The notes: generated from the sequence alone by a model not told the origin. A DNA stretch of 64,000 nucleotides from Streptacidiphilus jiangxiensis (GCF_900109465.1 NZ_FOAZ01000002.1:186001-250000), one strand, 5' to 3'; numbered from the stretch's first letter, positions 35,516 through 45,189 are shown. Program-made: numbers and translations.

Positions 35516-37063
35516 CTAGAGCGTCAGCGGGCGGTCTCCGGGGGCGACGGGCATCGGGAGGGCGGTGGTGCCGTCCGGGCTGAGGTAGGCGTCGACGCAG
35601 GCGGCCGCCGCGCGGCCCTCGGCGATCGCCCAGACCACGAGGGACTGCCCCCGGCCCGCGTCCCCGGCGACGAAGACGCCGGGGAGGCCGGCCGCGTAGT
35701 GCGCGTCGCGCGCGAACGCGCCGGTCGGGGTCGAGCGCAGGGCGAGCGGCGCGGCAAGGCCGGCGCTCTCCGGTCCGCTGAAGCCCAGTGCCAGGAGCAC
35801 CAGGTCGACCGGGATCACCCGCTCCGTACCGGGCAGCGGCCGGCGCGTGCCGGACTCGGCGCCGGCGAGGCTCAGGGCGGTGACCCGGCCGTCCGGGTCG
35901 CCGTCGAAGCGGACCGTCGCGGCGGAGAAGACGCGGACGTCGCGCAGCGCCTCCTCGCGCGGCAGGCCGTCGCGGTCGCCGGCCACCACCGCACCCTCGC
36001 GGACCAGCTCGCCGCCCTCTTGGTGGGCGGGGCTGACCCGGTGCACCCGCGCGTGCACGGGCCACGGCTCGTCCTCGGCACGCTCCACCCCAGGCTGCGG
36101 TTTGATGTCGAGCTGCACGACGGACGCAGCCCCCTGCCGCAGCGCCGTGCCCAAACAGTCCGCGCCCGTGTCGCCGCCACCGATGATCACCACATGTCGA
36201 CCCTCGGCGCTGATCGGCGGGCAGGGGTAGTCGCCCTCCAGCACGCGGTTGGCCTGGGTCAGGTACGCCATCGCCTGGTGCACGCCGGACAGCTCCCTGC
36301 CGGGCACCGGCAGCTCGCGGGCGGCGGTCGCGCCGACGGCGACGACCACGGCGTCGTGCCGGGTGAGCAGCCGCCCGGCGTCCGTCCCCCCGCCGCCGAT
36401 GTCCATGTCGGTGCGGAAGACCGTTCCCTCGGCCGCGAGTTGGGCCAGGCGCCGGTCCAGGAAGGACTTGTCCATCTTGAACGCCGGGATGCCGTACCGC
36501 AGCAGCCCGCCGGGGCGGTCGTCGCGTTCGTAGACCACCACGGTGTGCCCGGCGCGGGTCAGCTGCTGCGCGCACGCGAGCCCGGCCGGGCCGGAGCCGA
36601 CGACGCCGACGCTGCGCCCGGAGTGCCGCTCGGGCGGGCGCGGCGGCTCCCACTCCTCCTCCCACGCGCGGACCGCGAGGGCCGCCTCCACCGCCTTGAT
36701 GGCCACCGGCGCGTCGTCGATGCCGAGCACGCAGCCGCTCTCGCAGGGCGCAGGGCACAGGAAGCCGGTGAACTCGGGGAAGTTGTTGGTGGCGTGCAGC
36801 CGCTCCGCCGCCTCCTGCCAGTCCTCCCGGGCCGCCAGCGCGTTCCACTCGGGGATGAGGTTCCCCAGTGGGCAGGCGTGGTGGCAGAAAGGGATGCCGC
36901 AGTCCATGCACCGGCTCGCCTGCTCGGTGACCAGCGGCAGCGCCCGCCCGCTCGCGTGGACCTCCTGCCAGTCCGCGACCCGCTCGGCCACCGGCCGCAG
37001 CGGCCAGTCCTGGCGGGGGGTGCGCAGGAAGTCCCAGATGTCGGGGTTGTGGCGTTTCTCCAC
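35516..37063 (-). CDS. gltD: Glutamate synthase small subunit (GltD)
   Basis: 515-residue NADPH-dependent FAD/Fe-S oxidoreductase. N-terminal Fe-S ligands: CMDCGIPFCHHACPLGN and CPAPCESGC. FAD motif GVVGSGPAGLACAQQL, second Rossmann motif VVIIGGGDTGADCLG, C-terminal GVFVAGDAGRGQSLVVWAI. In glutamate synthesis it passes electrons to GltB, which would make glutamate from glutamine and 2-oxoglutarate. No gltB is in the window: the upstream neighbour is a methyltransferase. It may serve a distant GltB or another partner. The GTG at 37063 has only a weak ribosome site. Confidence 0.93.
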   Translation of the reverse strand: MEKRHNPDIWDFLRTPRQDWPLRPVAERVADWQEVHASGRALPLVTEQASRCMDCGIPFCHHACPLGNLIPEWNALAAREDWQEAAERLHATNNFPEFTGFLCPAPCESGCVLGIDDAPVAIKAVEAALAVRAWEEEWEPPRPPERHSGRSVGVVGSGPAGLACAQQLTRAGHTVVVYERDDRPGGLLRYGIPAFKMDKSFLDRRLAQLAAEGTVFRTDMDIGGGGTDAGRLLTRHDAVVVAVGATAARELPVPGRELSGVHQAMAYLTQANRVLEGDYPCPPISAEGRHVVIIGGGDTGADCLGTALRQGAASVVQLDIKPQPGVERAEDEPWPVHARVHRVSPAHQEGGELVREGAVVAGDRDGLPREEALRDVRVFSAATVRFDGDPDGRVTALSLAGAESGTRRPLPGTERVIPVDLVLLALGFSGPESAGLAAPLALRSTPTGAFARDAHYAAGLPGVFVAGDAGRGQSLVVWAIAEGRAAAACVDAYLSPDGTTALPMPVAPGDRPLTL

Positions 37064-37146
37064 AGCTCAACGGTAGGACTCGCCCGCCACGGTCGGCAAA
37101 AGGTGCCGCGCAGGTCACGCGCAGGTGGCGCGCAGGTCGTGCGTCG

Positions 37147-37995
37147 CTACGGCTTGCGGGCGATCGCGCCGTGCATCTGCACGCACGCGTCGGGCAGCGC
37201 GGCGGACTCCTCGTCCGGGTGCCAGCGGTGCACCAACCGCACACCCGGGTCGACGATCTCCAGCCCGGCGGAGGTGAGCAGCGCAGCGACCTCGTCCCGG
37301 GTACGGGCCCGCTCCGGGATGCCGCGGGCGGCGTAGACGGCCAGTCCCTCGGTGACCTCCTTGGGGTTGCTGTCCGCCGTGACGGTGGAGAGCGCCAGGT
37401 AGCTGCCGGAGGCGAGTGGGGCAACCAGGTCCCGGATCACGCCGCGCGCGGCCTCCTCGTCCACCACGAACTGCAGGATCGCGAACAGGCTGACGGCCAC
37501 CGGCCGCTCCAGGTCCAGCACCTGGTGCAGCTGCGGCGAGGCGAGGATGGCGCCGGTGTCGTGGAGGTCCGCGTCGATGTAGGTGATCCGGCCCTCGCGG
37601 GTGCCGGTGAGCAGCGCCCGCGCGTGCGCCAGCACGAGCGGGTCGTTGTCGACGTACACCACCCGGGCGTCCGGGTGCACGGCCTGCGCGACCTGGTGGA
37701 CGTTCGGCTCGGTGGGCAGCCCGGTGCCCAGGTCGAGGAACTGGCGCACCCCGTGCTCGGCGGCGAGACGGTGGACGGCGCGCCGCATGAACTGCCGGTT
37801 GGCGCGCATCGACAGCGGCAGGCTCGGCCACACCGCCTCGATGTCCGCGGCGGCCTCCCGGTCGACGGGGAAGTTGTCCTTGCCGCCGAGGAAGAAGTCG
37901 TAGATGCGGGCCGAGTGCGCGATGTCCGTCCGCAGCGCGGACGCCTGCTGTCCGTCCGCCGACTGCGCCTGCATCCACGTCCTGTCGTCCGTCAT
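37147..37995 (-). CDS. SAM-dependent methyltransferase, PF04672 family
   Basis: 282-residue member of the actinobacterial S-adenosylmethionine methyltransferase family (former DUF574). Marks: HSARIYDFFLGGKDNFPVDRE, RQFLDLGTGLPTEPNVHQVA (SAM motif I), VVYVDNDPLVLAHARALL, and a C-terminal VHRWHPD. A second copy sits at 52873. The ATG at 37995 is preferred over the GTG at 38043, although neither has a strong ribosome site. Substrates of this family are largely unknown. Confidence 0.92.
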   Translation of the reverse strand: MTDDRTWMQAQSADGQQASALRTDIAHSARIYDFFLGGKDNFPVDREAAADIEAVWPSLPLSMRANRQFMRRAVHRLAAEHGVRQFLDLGTGLPTEPNVHQVAQAVHPDARVVYVDNDPLVLAHARALLTGTREGRITYIDADLHDTGAILASPQLHQVLDLERPVAVSLFAILQFVVDEEAARGVIRDLVAPLASGSYLALSTVTADSNPKEVTEGLAVYAARGIPERARTRDEVAALLTSAGLEIVDPGVRLVHRWHPDEESAALPDACVQMHGAIARKP

Positions 37996-38056
37996 CGCCA
38001 AACCCCAACCCTCGATGCGCCGATCCGCCGTCAAGTCGATCACGTGTGCTGACGCA

Positions 38057-38401
38057 TCATGACAGGTCGCCCGCTCCGTCGACGCGGCGGATCAGCTCCT
38101 TGAGACGGTCGATCTCGGCACGGAAGGCGTCATGTCCGGCTTTGGTGCTCCGCACCCAGGTGCGGGCCCGCCGACCCTCGTAGCCCTTGTCGACGACGAC
38201 CAGGCCGGCCTCCTCCAGCACCTGGAGATGGCGGGAGAGGTTGCCGGCGGTCAGGTCGAGCGTGTCGCGCAGGAAGGTGAAGTCGACCTTGGCCGACTCG
38301 TGCAGCACCGCGAGGATGCCGAGCCGTGCGCGCTGGTGGACGGTGTCGTCGAGGCCGTGGGTGGGATGGCGCTCGGGCTGGGGAACGGGGCCGTCGGTCA
38401 T
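38057..38401 (-). CDS. Winged-helix regulator (MarR/ArsR-like, HTH_27 type)
   Basis: 114-residue DNA-binding protein. LGILAVLHESAKVDFTFLRD then LTAGNLSRHLQVLEEAGLV is a recognition-helix pattern, and KGYEGRRARTWV is the wing. The ATG at 38401 overlaps the stop of the upstream membrane-protein gene by four bases, so the two are translationally coupled. This pairing of a small winged-helix regulator with an integral membrane protein is common in actinobacteria. It probably binds the palindrome at 39170. Confidence 0.9.
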   Translation of the reverse strand: MTDGPVPQPERHPTHGLDDTVHQRARLGILAVLHESAKVDFTFLRDTLDLTAGNLSRHLQVLEEAGLVVVDKGYEGRRARTWVRSTKAGHDAFRAEIDRLKELIRRVDGAGDLS

Positions 38402-39135
38402 GCCGGCCGCCCCTGCTGCAGGCGTGCCCGGCCGCGCAGCAGCCGGACCAGACCGAAGCCGAGCCCGCCGAGGAGCAGCGTGCCCCCGGCCAACCAGAGG
38501 TTGGGGAGCAGCTGCCACTGCGCCGACGGCGTCCAGCCGATCCGCGGCGACTGGTTCTCCACGTCGTAGAGGTTGGCGACCAGGGCGACGACGAGGAAGA
38601 GCACCGCGAACCCGGCGAGCGGCAGACTGCGTTCGAGCCTGGCCAGGACGAACAGCCCGGCCGCCAGGGCCAGCAGCGGTGTCATGCCGCGGATCGCCAG
38701 GTCGTCCGTTGTCACGACCCGGCCTTGCAGCAGCCGTAGGCTGACGGCGGGTGTGGCGAGCAGGGTCACGGCGAGCAGCGCCGACCCGGTCGCCAGATAG
38801 GGCCAGACCCGACCGGCCACGCCGACGTGGCTGGCGTGCAGGCGGTAGTAGGCGAGCGTCGCGGCATAGCCGAGGAGGACCGCGAACAGCCAGTACAGGG
38901 GCACCCCGAGCGAGTTCGGCGGCTCCTCGACGCCGGCGAACGAGCAGACGGTGACCGTGCCCGTCCGCGGGCAGTCGGGCTGCGCGAGCGAGTACCAGGG
39001 CGCCGCGCCGATCACCAACAGGCCGAACAGGACCAGCGGGAACCAGAACCCGGGCCGGGCGGCCCGGGTCCGCCGCGCCACGGCGGCCGCCTCGGCCAGG
39101 AGTTGTGCGGGTGACTGCGGTCGGTCTTCGGTCAT
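38398..39135 (-). CDS. Integral membrane protein, about six helices
   Basis: 245 residues with hydrophobic segments beginning near residues 30, 78, 110, 145, 172 and 210. Two Cys residues (PDCPRTGTVTVCSF) lie in the first external loop and could form a disulfide. GAGGGGG precedes the ATG at 39135. First gene of a two-gene operon with the winged-helix regulator. No transporter family recognised; function unknown. Confidence 0.85.
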   Translation of the reverse strand: MTEDRPQSPAQLLAEAAAVARRTRAARPGFWFPLVLFGLLVIGAAPWYSLAQPDCPRTGTVTVCSFAGVEEPPNSLGVPLYWLFAVLLGYAATLAYYRLHASHVGVAGRVWPYLATGSALLAVTLLATPAVSLRLLQGRVVTTDDLAIRGMTPLLALAAGLFVLARLERSLPLAGFAVLFLVVALVANLYDVENQSPRIGWTPSAQWQLLPNLWLAGGTLLLGGLGFGLVRLLRGRARLQQGRPA

Positions 39136-39169
39136 GCTTCCCCCTCGGTCGTTCTGCAATGCCATCAGG

Positions 39170-39182
39170 TTTGCACTGCAAA
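39170..39182. promoter_or_regulatory. Palindromic operator TTTGCACTGCAAA
   Basis: A perfect 13-bp palindrome 35 bp upstream of the membrane-protein gene, with another TTTGCA at 39187-39192. It most likely binds the winged-helix protein of the same operon, giving autorepression. Confidence 0.68.
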
Positions 39183-39278
39183 CCACTTTGCACAAGACCC
39201 ACCCCGCGCACCGCGGTGTTGCGGACGGGCCTGGGCTGTGGGGGCATAGGGGGTACGGGTGGACGTCGGGAGGCAGGG

Positions 39279-41579
39279 ATGTCGGTGGGGACGACCGGGC
39301 GTGGGCGCGCCGGGGTGCGGCTCGTGGGGTGGCTGCGCGCGCACGATCCCGGGTTGGCGGCGACGCGGCGGGCGGGGCGGACCGCGGTGGTGATGCCGGC
39401 GCTGTTCGCGCTCTGCACGCAGGTGCTGCACTCCCCCACCATGGCGAGCTTCGCCGCGTTCGGGTCGTTCTCGATGCTGCTGCTCGTCGACTTCAGCGGC
39501 CCGATGGTGGAGCGCCTGCGCGCACAGGCCGCGCTCGCCGCGGCTTGGGCCGTGCTGATCTGCCTGGGCACGCTGGTGGCCCGCCAGACCTGGCTGGCCG
39601 TGCTGACCACCGTCGCCGTCGCCTTCGTCGTGCTCTTCTCCGGCGTGGTGAGCTCGGTGCTGGCCGGGAGTGCAACGGCGCTGCTGCTCGGCTTCGTGCT
39701 GCCCGTCGCCACCCCCGTGCAGCTCGGGCAGTTGCCGGACCGGCTCGCCGGTGCGGGACTGGCGGCGGCCGCCGCCCTGCCCGCGATCGCGCTGCTGTGG
39801 CCGCGTCCCGTCGCCGATCCGCTGAGCGGCCCGGCGGCCCGGGTCTGCCGGGCCGCCGCCGCGCACCTGCGCGCCGACGCGGCCCGCGCGGGCGGCAGCG
39901 CCCGCGAGGTCGAGGCGGCCCGGACGGCGGCGCAGCACGTCGCCGCCGAGAGCGAGGCCCTGCGGCGGTCCTTCGACGCCACGCCCTACCGCCCGACCGG
40001 GCTGTCCACCAGCTCCCGGACCCTGGTCCGGCTCGTCGACGAGCTGACCTGGCTCAGCGCCGTCCTCGCGGACCGCCCCGACTACCTCGGCGAGCCCCCG
40101 GCCTGCGACCCTGCGGCCCGCACCGTGCGGCTGGCCGCCGCGGACGTGCTGGAGCAGGCCGCCGAGCTGCTCGGCGACCTGCGCGGCGACGTCGGCCCGC
40201 TGCACGACCAGGTGGGGCGGCTGCGAACGGTGCTCGCCGCCATGGCGGACAGCTCCACCGCGCGTCTGCCCGTCGACCAGCCGGTCGGGGAGAGCCCGGC
40301 GGAGGTCTACGGCTTCATCGCGACACTCGACTTCTCCTTCCGCGCCCAGGAGCTCGGGTACGCGGTGCTGCAGATCGCGGGCAACGTCGACCTGGCCGCG
40401 ACCGCCTGGCAGCGCGGCTGGCACGAGCGGCTGCTGGGCCGCGAGCCCGGCGCGCTGACCGCGCCGCTGGCGTCCGCGCGCGAGCGCGCCGCGGCGCACC
40501 TCGGCCGGCGCTCGGTGTGGCTGCACAACAGCCTGCGCGGCGCCGTCGGCCTCGGCATCGCGGTGCTGCTGGCCGACCTGACCAGCGTGCAGCACTCGTT
40601 CTGGGTGCTGCTGGGCACCCTGTCGGTGCTGCGCTCCAACGCCCTCAGCACCGGCCAGAACGCGATGCGGGCCGTGCTCGGCACCGTGATCGGCTCGATC
40701 CTGGGCGCGGGCCTGCTGCAGCTGATCGGCCACCACGGGACGCTGCTGTGGTTCCTGCTGCCGGTCGCGATCCTGGTGGCGGGCATCGCACCCGCGGCGA
40801 TCTCGTTCACCGCCGGGCAGGCCGCGTTCACCGTCACGCTGGTGGTGCTCTTCAACATCGGCCAGAACCCGGACTGGCACATCGTCCTGCTGCGCATCCA
40901 GGACATCGGGCTGGGCTGCGCGGTCAGCGTCCTCGTCGCACTGTTCTTCTGGCCGCGCGGCGCCGCGGCCGCCGTCGACACCGCGTTGGCCGAGGCCTAC
41001 ACCGACAGCGCCCACTACCTCTCCGGCGCCGTCGCCTACGCCCTCGGCCGCTGCCTGGCCGCGGGCGGCGCCCCTGCACCCGCCGAGCCCGCGCAGCAGA
41101 GCCGGGAGGCGGCCGCCTCCGCCCGGCGCCTGGACGACGCGTTCCGCAGCTACCTGGCCGAACGCGGCGCCAAGCCGCTCTCGCTGGCCGACACCACGAC
41201 ACTGGTCACCGGCGTCGTCGGCCTGCGCCTGGCCGCCGACGCGGTCGTCTCGCTGTGGCGGGACTGCGGACGCGTCCTCACCCGGGCCGACCAGACCGAG
41301 GCCCACCGGGCGATCCTCGGCGCCTCGGCCCGGGTCACCGACTGGTACCAGGGGCTGGCCGCGAGCCTCGGCGGCCACACGCCGGTCCCGGCACCGGTGC
41401 CGCTGCGGCCCGAGGCCGCCGCCCGGCTCGTCGAGTCCGTCCGCACCGACCTCGTCGACCGCGACGGCCAGGCCACGGCCACGGCCGTCCGCGTCATCTG
41501 GACCGGCGACCACGTCGACGTCGCCCGGCGCCTGCAGCCCGTCCTCGCTGCCGCCGTCCGGGAGTCCGGCGCGCCGTGA
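39279..41579 (+). CDS. FUSC-family membrane protein
   Basis: 766-residue protein with the fusaric-acid-resistance/aromatic-acid-exporter architecture: two blocks of five to six membrane helices (about residues 33-180 and 425-570), each followed by a cytoplasmic domain. The second block has the FUSC_2 mark VGLGIAVLLADLTSVQHSFWVLLGTLSVLRS, in which the conserved W-V-L-L-G-T segment is visible. Likely exports small aromatic or amphipathic compounds. GGGAGG lies five bases before the ATG. Confidence 0.9.
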   Translation: MSVGTTGRGRAGVRLVGWLRAHDPGLAATRRAGRTAVVMPALFALCTQVLHSPTMASFAAFGSFSMLLLVDFSGPMVERLRAQAALAAAWAVLICLGTLVARQTWLAVLTTVAVAFVVLFSGVVSSVLAGSATALLLGFVLPVATPVQLGQLPDRLAGAGLAAAAALPAIALLWPRPVADPLSGPAARVCRAAAAHLRADAARAGGSAREVEAARTAAQHVAAESEALRRSFDATPYRPTGLSTSSRTLVRLVDELTWLSAVLADRPDYLGEPPACDPAARTVRLAAADVLEQAAELLGDLRGDVGPLHDQVGRLRTVLAAMADSSTARLPVDQPVGESPAEVYGFIATLDFSFRAQELGYAVLQIAGNVDLAATAWQRGWHERLLGREPGALTAPLASARERAAAHLGRRSVWLHNSLRGAVGLGIAVLLADLTSVQHSFWVLLGTLSVLRSNALSTGQNAMRAVLGTVIGSILGAGLLQLIGHHGTLLWFLLPVAILVAGIAPAAISFTAGQAAFTVTLVVLFNIGQNPDWHIVLLRIQDIGLGCAVSVLVALFFWPRGAAAAVDTALAEAYTDSAHYLSGAVAYALGRCLAAGGAPAPAEPAQQSREAAASARRLDDAFRSYLAERGAKPLSLADTTTLVTGVVGLRLAADAVVSLWRDCGRVLTRADQTEAHRAILGASARVTDWYQGLAASLGGHTPVPAPVPLRPEAAARLVESVRTDLVDRDGQATATAVRVIWTGDHVDVARRLQPVLAAAVRESGAP

Positions 41580-41686
41580 CCAAATTCGGTTGACCCGCCG
41601 ATGCGCGCGCGTTGGACTATGGCCGCGCCACGACCCGTGGTATTTCCCAGCACCTGCGTGCGCCCGCACCCACGGAAAGGCCATCA

Positions 41687-42901
41687 GTGGAGATCCGCCC
41701 CACGACCGACCAGGACGTCGACGTCTTCCTGGACAACCTGCACACGGCCTTCGGCATGTTCCGGGACCCGGACAACACCCTGCTGGCCGGCTACGAGTGG
41801 GACCGGAACCTGATGGCGTGGACGGAGGACGGGCGGGCGGTCGGGACCACCGGCGCGTACAGCTTCGAGCTCACGCTCCCCGGCGCGGTCGTCGTCCCGG
41901 TGGCCGGGGTGACCGGCGTGACCGTGCTGCCGACGCACCGCAGGCAGGGCGTACTGAAGGCGATGATGCGCCATCAGCTCGACGCGCTGCGCGAGCGCGG
42001 GGAGTTCCTCTCGGTCCTGCTCGCCTCCGAGGCCACGATCTACCGGCGGTTCGGCTACGGGCCCGCGACCTACACCCAGCGGCTGACCGTCGCGCGCCAC
42101 CGCAACGCCCCCGCGGCGCCGCGCGCGGGTGCGCAGGTGGCACCGGACGCGGGCACGGTCGAGGTGCTGACCCGCGCCGACTCCGGCGAGATCCTGGAGC
42201 AGGTCTACGACCGCTACCGGCGCCTGCAGCCCGGCGCGCTCTCCCGGCCCGCGCACTGGTGGGAGCGGGGCGCCGGCCAGCCGCCGGTCTCGCCGGCCCC
42301 GCGCTTCGTCGCCGTCCACCGCGACGCGGACGGCACTCCCGACGGATACGCCACCTACACGATCAGCCGCGACGCGTCACCGTCCTCCCTGAGCGTGGAC
42401 GAGGTCATCGCCGTCGACGACACGGTCGCCGCGGCGCTGACCCGGGTCCTGCTCGACCACGACCTGGTGGACCAGGTGGTGTTCCGGAGGACCTCGACCG
42501 AGGACCCGCTCTTCTGGCAGCTCGCGGACTTCCGCGCCGCCGAGGTGAGCGGGTTCGACGACTGGCTCTGGGTGCGGATCCTGGACGTCCCGCGCGCACT
42601 GACCTCGCGCGCCTGGTTCGCCGACGGCGAGCTGGTCCTGGAGGTGGCGGACGGGTTCGCGAACGCGGGCGGGCGCTTCCTGCTGAGCGTGCGCGACGGG
42701 AAGGCGAGCTGCGAGCGGACCGACCGCGAGGCGGACCTCTCCCTGGACGTGAGCGACCTGGGCTCGGTCTACCTGGGTGGCACCACGCCCAGCACGCTGG
42801 TGCGCGCCGGGCAGATTCGCGCCCACCGGCCCGGCGCCGCCGCGCTCGCCGACACCCTCTTCCGCTCCGACCGCACGCCGTACTGCCTGCACTGGTTCTG
42901 A
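41687..42901 (+). CDS. Eis-like GNAT acetyltransferase
   Basis: 404-residue two-GNAT-domain protein with a C-terminal sterol-carrier-like domain, the architecture of mycobacterial Eis (which acetylates aminoglycosides or lysine residues). GVTGVTVLPTHRRQGVLKAMM is acetyl-CoA motif A, YRRFGYGPAT is the family hallmark, and the very C-terminal carboxylate of Phe (CLHWF) matches the catalytic base position in Eis. The GTG at 41687 has GGAAAGG six bases upstream. Substrate unknown. Confidence 0.9.
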   Translation: MEIRPTTDQDVDVFLDNLHTAFGMFRDPDNTLLAGYEWDRNLMAWTEDGRAVGTTGAYSFELTLPGAVVVPVAGVTGVTVLPTHRRQGVLKAMMRHQLDALRERGEFLSVLLASEATIYRRFGYGPATYTQRLTVARHRNAPAAPRAGAQVAPDAGTVEVLTRADSGEILEQVYDRYRRLQPGALSRPAHWWERGAGQPPVSPAPRFVAVHRDADGTPDGYATYTISRDASPSSLSVDEVIAVDDTVAAALTRVLLDHDLVDQVVFRRTSTEDPLFWQLADFRAAEVSGFDDWLWVRILDVPRALTSRAWFADGELVLEVADGFANAGGRFLLSVRDGKASCERTDREADLSLDVSDLGSVYLGGTTPSTLVRAGQIRAHRPGAAALADTLFRSDRTPYCLHWF

Positions 42902-42928
42902 CCGGCCGCACCGGAGGGAGTCACGGGG

Positions 42929-42965
42929 TAGTTACTTCTGATTGATTAATCTATTGTAAGTATTC
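42929..42965. promoter_or_regulatory. AT-rich promoter/operator of MarR-MFS operon
   Basis: A sharply AT-rich stretch directly upstream of the MarR start contains the palindrome GATTAATC (42944-42951) flanked by TACTT and AAGTA arms about 18 bp apart. It probably combines -10 promoter and MarR binding site, the transcript being leaderless. Confidence 0.6.
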
Positions 42966-43403
42966 ATGGACTCCACCCCCTTCCCCGCGGACCTCGCCGC
43001 GGCGCTGCGGCTCGCCGTGGGACGGATCGCCCGTTCCCTGCGACAGGCCCACGCCGTGGGCGACCAGACGCTCTCCGAGGTGTCCGTCCTGTCCCGGCTG
43101 GACCGGGACGGGGCGATGTCGCCCAGCGTGCTGGCCGCGCTGGAGCGGGTGCGCCCGCAGGCCATGGCCGCCACCCTGGCCGGCCTGGAGGAACGCGGGC
43201 TGGTGGACCGGCGGCCCGACGCGGCGGACGGGCGGCGACAGCTGATCTCGCTCACCGAGCAGGGCCTGCACATCCTCACCGACCGCCGTTCGGCGTCCCT
43301 GCACCGGCTCGCCGAGGCGGTCGGCCACACGCTCACCCCGGCCGAACAGCAGCAACTGCTGGAGGCCATGCCCCTGTTGGAACGAGTCGCGGAGCAGCTG
43401 TGA
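42966..43403 (+). CDS. MarR-family regulator
   Basis: 145-residue winged-helix repressor: LSEVSVLSRLDRDGAMSPSVL (HTH entry), RPQAMAATLAGLEERGLV (recognition helix) and RRPDAADGRRQLISL (wing). It overlaps the downstream MFS gene by four bases (GTGA), so the two form one coupled operon; it likely represses the exporter until a toxic ligand appears. Confidence 0.93.
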   Translation: MDSTPFPADLAAALRLAVGRIARSLRQAHAVGDQTLSEVSVLSRLDRDGAMSPSVLAALERVRPQAMAATLAGLEERGLVDRRPDAADGRRQLISLTEQGLHILTDRRSASLHRLAEAVGHTLTPAEQQQLLEAMPLLERVAEQL

Positions 43404-45169
43404 TATCCCAGGACTCCCCGACGGGCGGCGCGACCGCCGCCCGCAGCGATCGTTACAAGTGGGTGGCGCTGTCCAACACCACGCTCGGCGTGCTGATCGC
43501 GACGGTGGACGCCTCCATCGTGATCATCTCGCTGCCCGCCATCTTCCGCGGCATCGGCCTCGACCCGCTCTCCCCGGGCAACATCGGCTACCTGCTGTGG
43601 ATGATGCTCGGCTACACGCTGGTGACGGCCGTGCTGGTGGTCGCGCTGGGCCGGCTCGGGGACATGTTCGGCCGGGTCCGCATGTACAACATCGGCTTCC
43701 TGGTCTTCTCCTTCGCCTCGCTCGCGCTCTCGCTGGACCCCCTGCACGCCGGAGCGGGCGCGCTGTGGCTGATCGGCTTCCGCATCGTCCAGGCCGTCGG
43801 CGGCTCGATGCTGACGGCCAACTCCGCCGCGATCCTGACCGACGCCTTCCCGGCGCGGCAGCGCGGCATGGCCCTGGGCATCAACCAGATCACCGCGCTG
43901 GCCGGCATGTTCCTCGGCCTGCTGGCCGGCGGCGTGCTCGCGGCGATCGACTGGCGCGCGGTGTTCTGGGTGAGCGTCCCGATCGGCGTGGTCGGCACCT
44001 TCTGGTCCTACCGCAGCCTGCGCGAGGTCGGCACCCGCAGGCCGGGCCGGATCGACTGGATCGGCAACATCACCTTCACGGCCGGCGCGGCGTGCCTGCT
44101 CGCCGGCGTCACCTACGGCATCCAGCCCTACGGCGGCCACTCGACGGGCTGGACCAACCCGTGGGTCCTCGCAGGCCTGTTCGGCGGCGTCGCGCTGCTC
44201 GCGGCGTTCTGCTTCGCCGAGACCCGGGTCGCCGACCCGATGTTCGAGCTCGGCCTGTTCCGGATCCGGGCCTTCGCGGCGGGGAACATCGCCGCACTGC
44301 TCATCGCGATCGCGCGCGGCGGCATGCAGTTCATGCTCATCGTCTGGCTCCAGGGCATCTGGCTGCCGCTGCACGGCTACAGCTTCGAGTCGACGCCGCT
44401 GTGGGCGGGCATCTTCATGCTCCCGCTGACCGTCGGCTTCCTCATCGGCGGTCCGGCGTCCGGCTACCTCTCCGACCGCTACGGCCCGCGCTTCTTCGCG
44501 ACGACCGGGCTGCTGCTCGTCGCCGCCTCGTTCCTCGGCCTGGTGGCGCTGCCCGTCGACTTCTCCTACACCGGGTTCGCGGCGCTGCTGTTCGTCAGCG
44601 GGCTGGGGCAGGGCATGTTCTCGGCCCCCAACACCTCGTCGATCATGGGCAGTGTGCCGCCGGAACGCCGCGGGGTCGCCTCCGGGATGCGCTCCACCTT
44701 CCAGAACTCCGGCAACGCGCTCTCCATCGGCCTGTTCTTCTCACTGATGGTCGTCGGCCTGTCCGGCACGCTCCCGCACACCCTGGACGCCGGCCTGCAG
44801 GGGCAGGGCGTCCCGGCCGCGACGGCCGGGCAGATCGCGGCGCTGCCGCCGGTCAGCACGCTCTTCGCGACCTTCCTGGGCAGCAACCCCATCGGCCATC
44901 TGCTCGGCCCGAGCGGCGTGCTGCACACGCTGCCCGCCCACGCGGTCGCCACGCTGACCGGCAACCGGTTCTTCCCGGAGCTGGTCTCGGACCCGTTCCA
45001 CCACGGCCTGGTGACGGTCTTCGGAGCGGCGGCCGCGATGGCCCTGGTCGCGGCGGTCGCCTCGCTGCTGCGCGGCCGGCCCGCGGCAGCGGCGGCGGCG
45101 CCCACCACGCCCGGGACGCCCCGGCCCACCACGGCGGGCGAGGGTGACACGACGGCGGCCCGGTCCTAG
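43400..45169 (+). CDS. DHA2-type MFS drug exporter (14 helices)
   Basis: 589-residue major-facilitator antiporter of the EmrB/QacA group. Motif C-like VDASIVIISLPAIF in helix 1, GRLGDMFGRVRMYNIG as motif A, and FRIVQAVGGSMLTANSAAIL in helix 4-5. It has about 14 helices and a Pro/Thr-rich C-tail. The GTG at 43400 overlaps the MarR stop. Likely proton-driven export of hydrophobic drugs or metabolites. Confidence 0.94.
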   Translation: MISQDSPTGGATAARSDRYKWVALSNTTLGVLIATVDASIVIISLPAIFRGIGLDPLSPGNIGYLLWMMLGYTLVTAVLVVALGRLGDMFGRVRMYNIGFLVFSFASLALSLDPLHAGAGALWLIGFRIVQAVGGSMLTANSAAILTDAFPARQRGMALGINQITALAGMFLGLLAGGVLAAIDWRAVFWVSVPIGVVGTFWSYRSLREVGTRRPGRIDWIGNITFTAGAACLLAGVTYGIQPYGGHSTGWTNPWVLAGLFGGVALLAAFCFAETRVADPMFELGLFRIRAFAAGNIAALLIAIARGGMQFMLIVWLQGIWLPLHGYSFESTPLWAGIFMLPLTVGFLIGGPASGYLSDRYGPRFFATTGLLLVAASFLGLVALPVDFSYTGFAALLFVSGLGQGMFSAPNTSSIMGSVPPERRGVASGMRSTFQNSGNALSIGLFFSLMVVGLSGTLPHTLDAGLQGQGVPAATAGQIAALPPVSTLFATFLGSNPIGHLLGPSGVLHTLPAHAVATLTGNRFFPELVSDPFHHGLVTVFGAAAAMALVAAVASLLRGRPAAAAAAPTTPGTPRPTTAGEGDTTAARS

Positions 45170-45189
45170 GACACCACGGGCCGCACGAT

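Noticed and set aside
39165..41684. An 839-codon open frame opposite the FUSC gene
   Set aside because: Shadow frame; the + strand encodes a membrane protein with clear FUSC marks and a good ribosome site.
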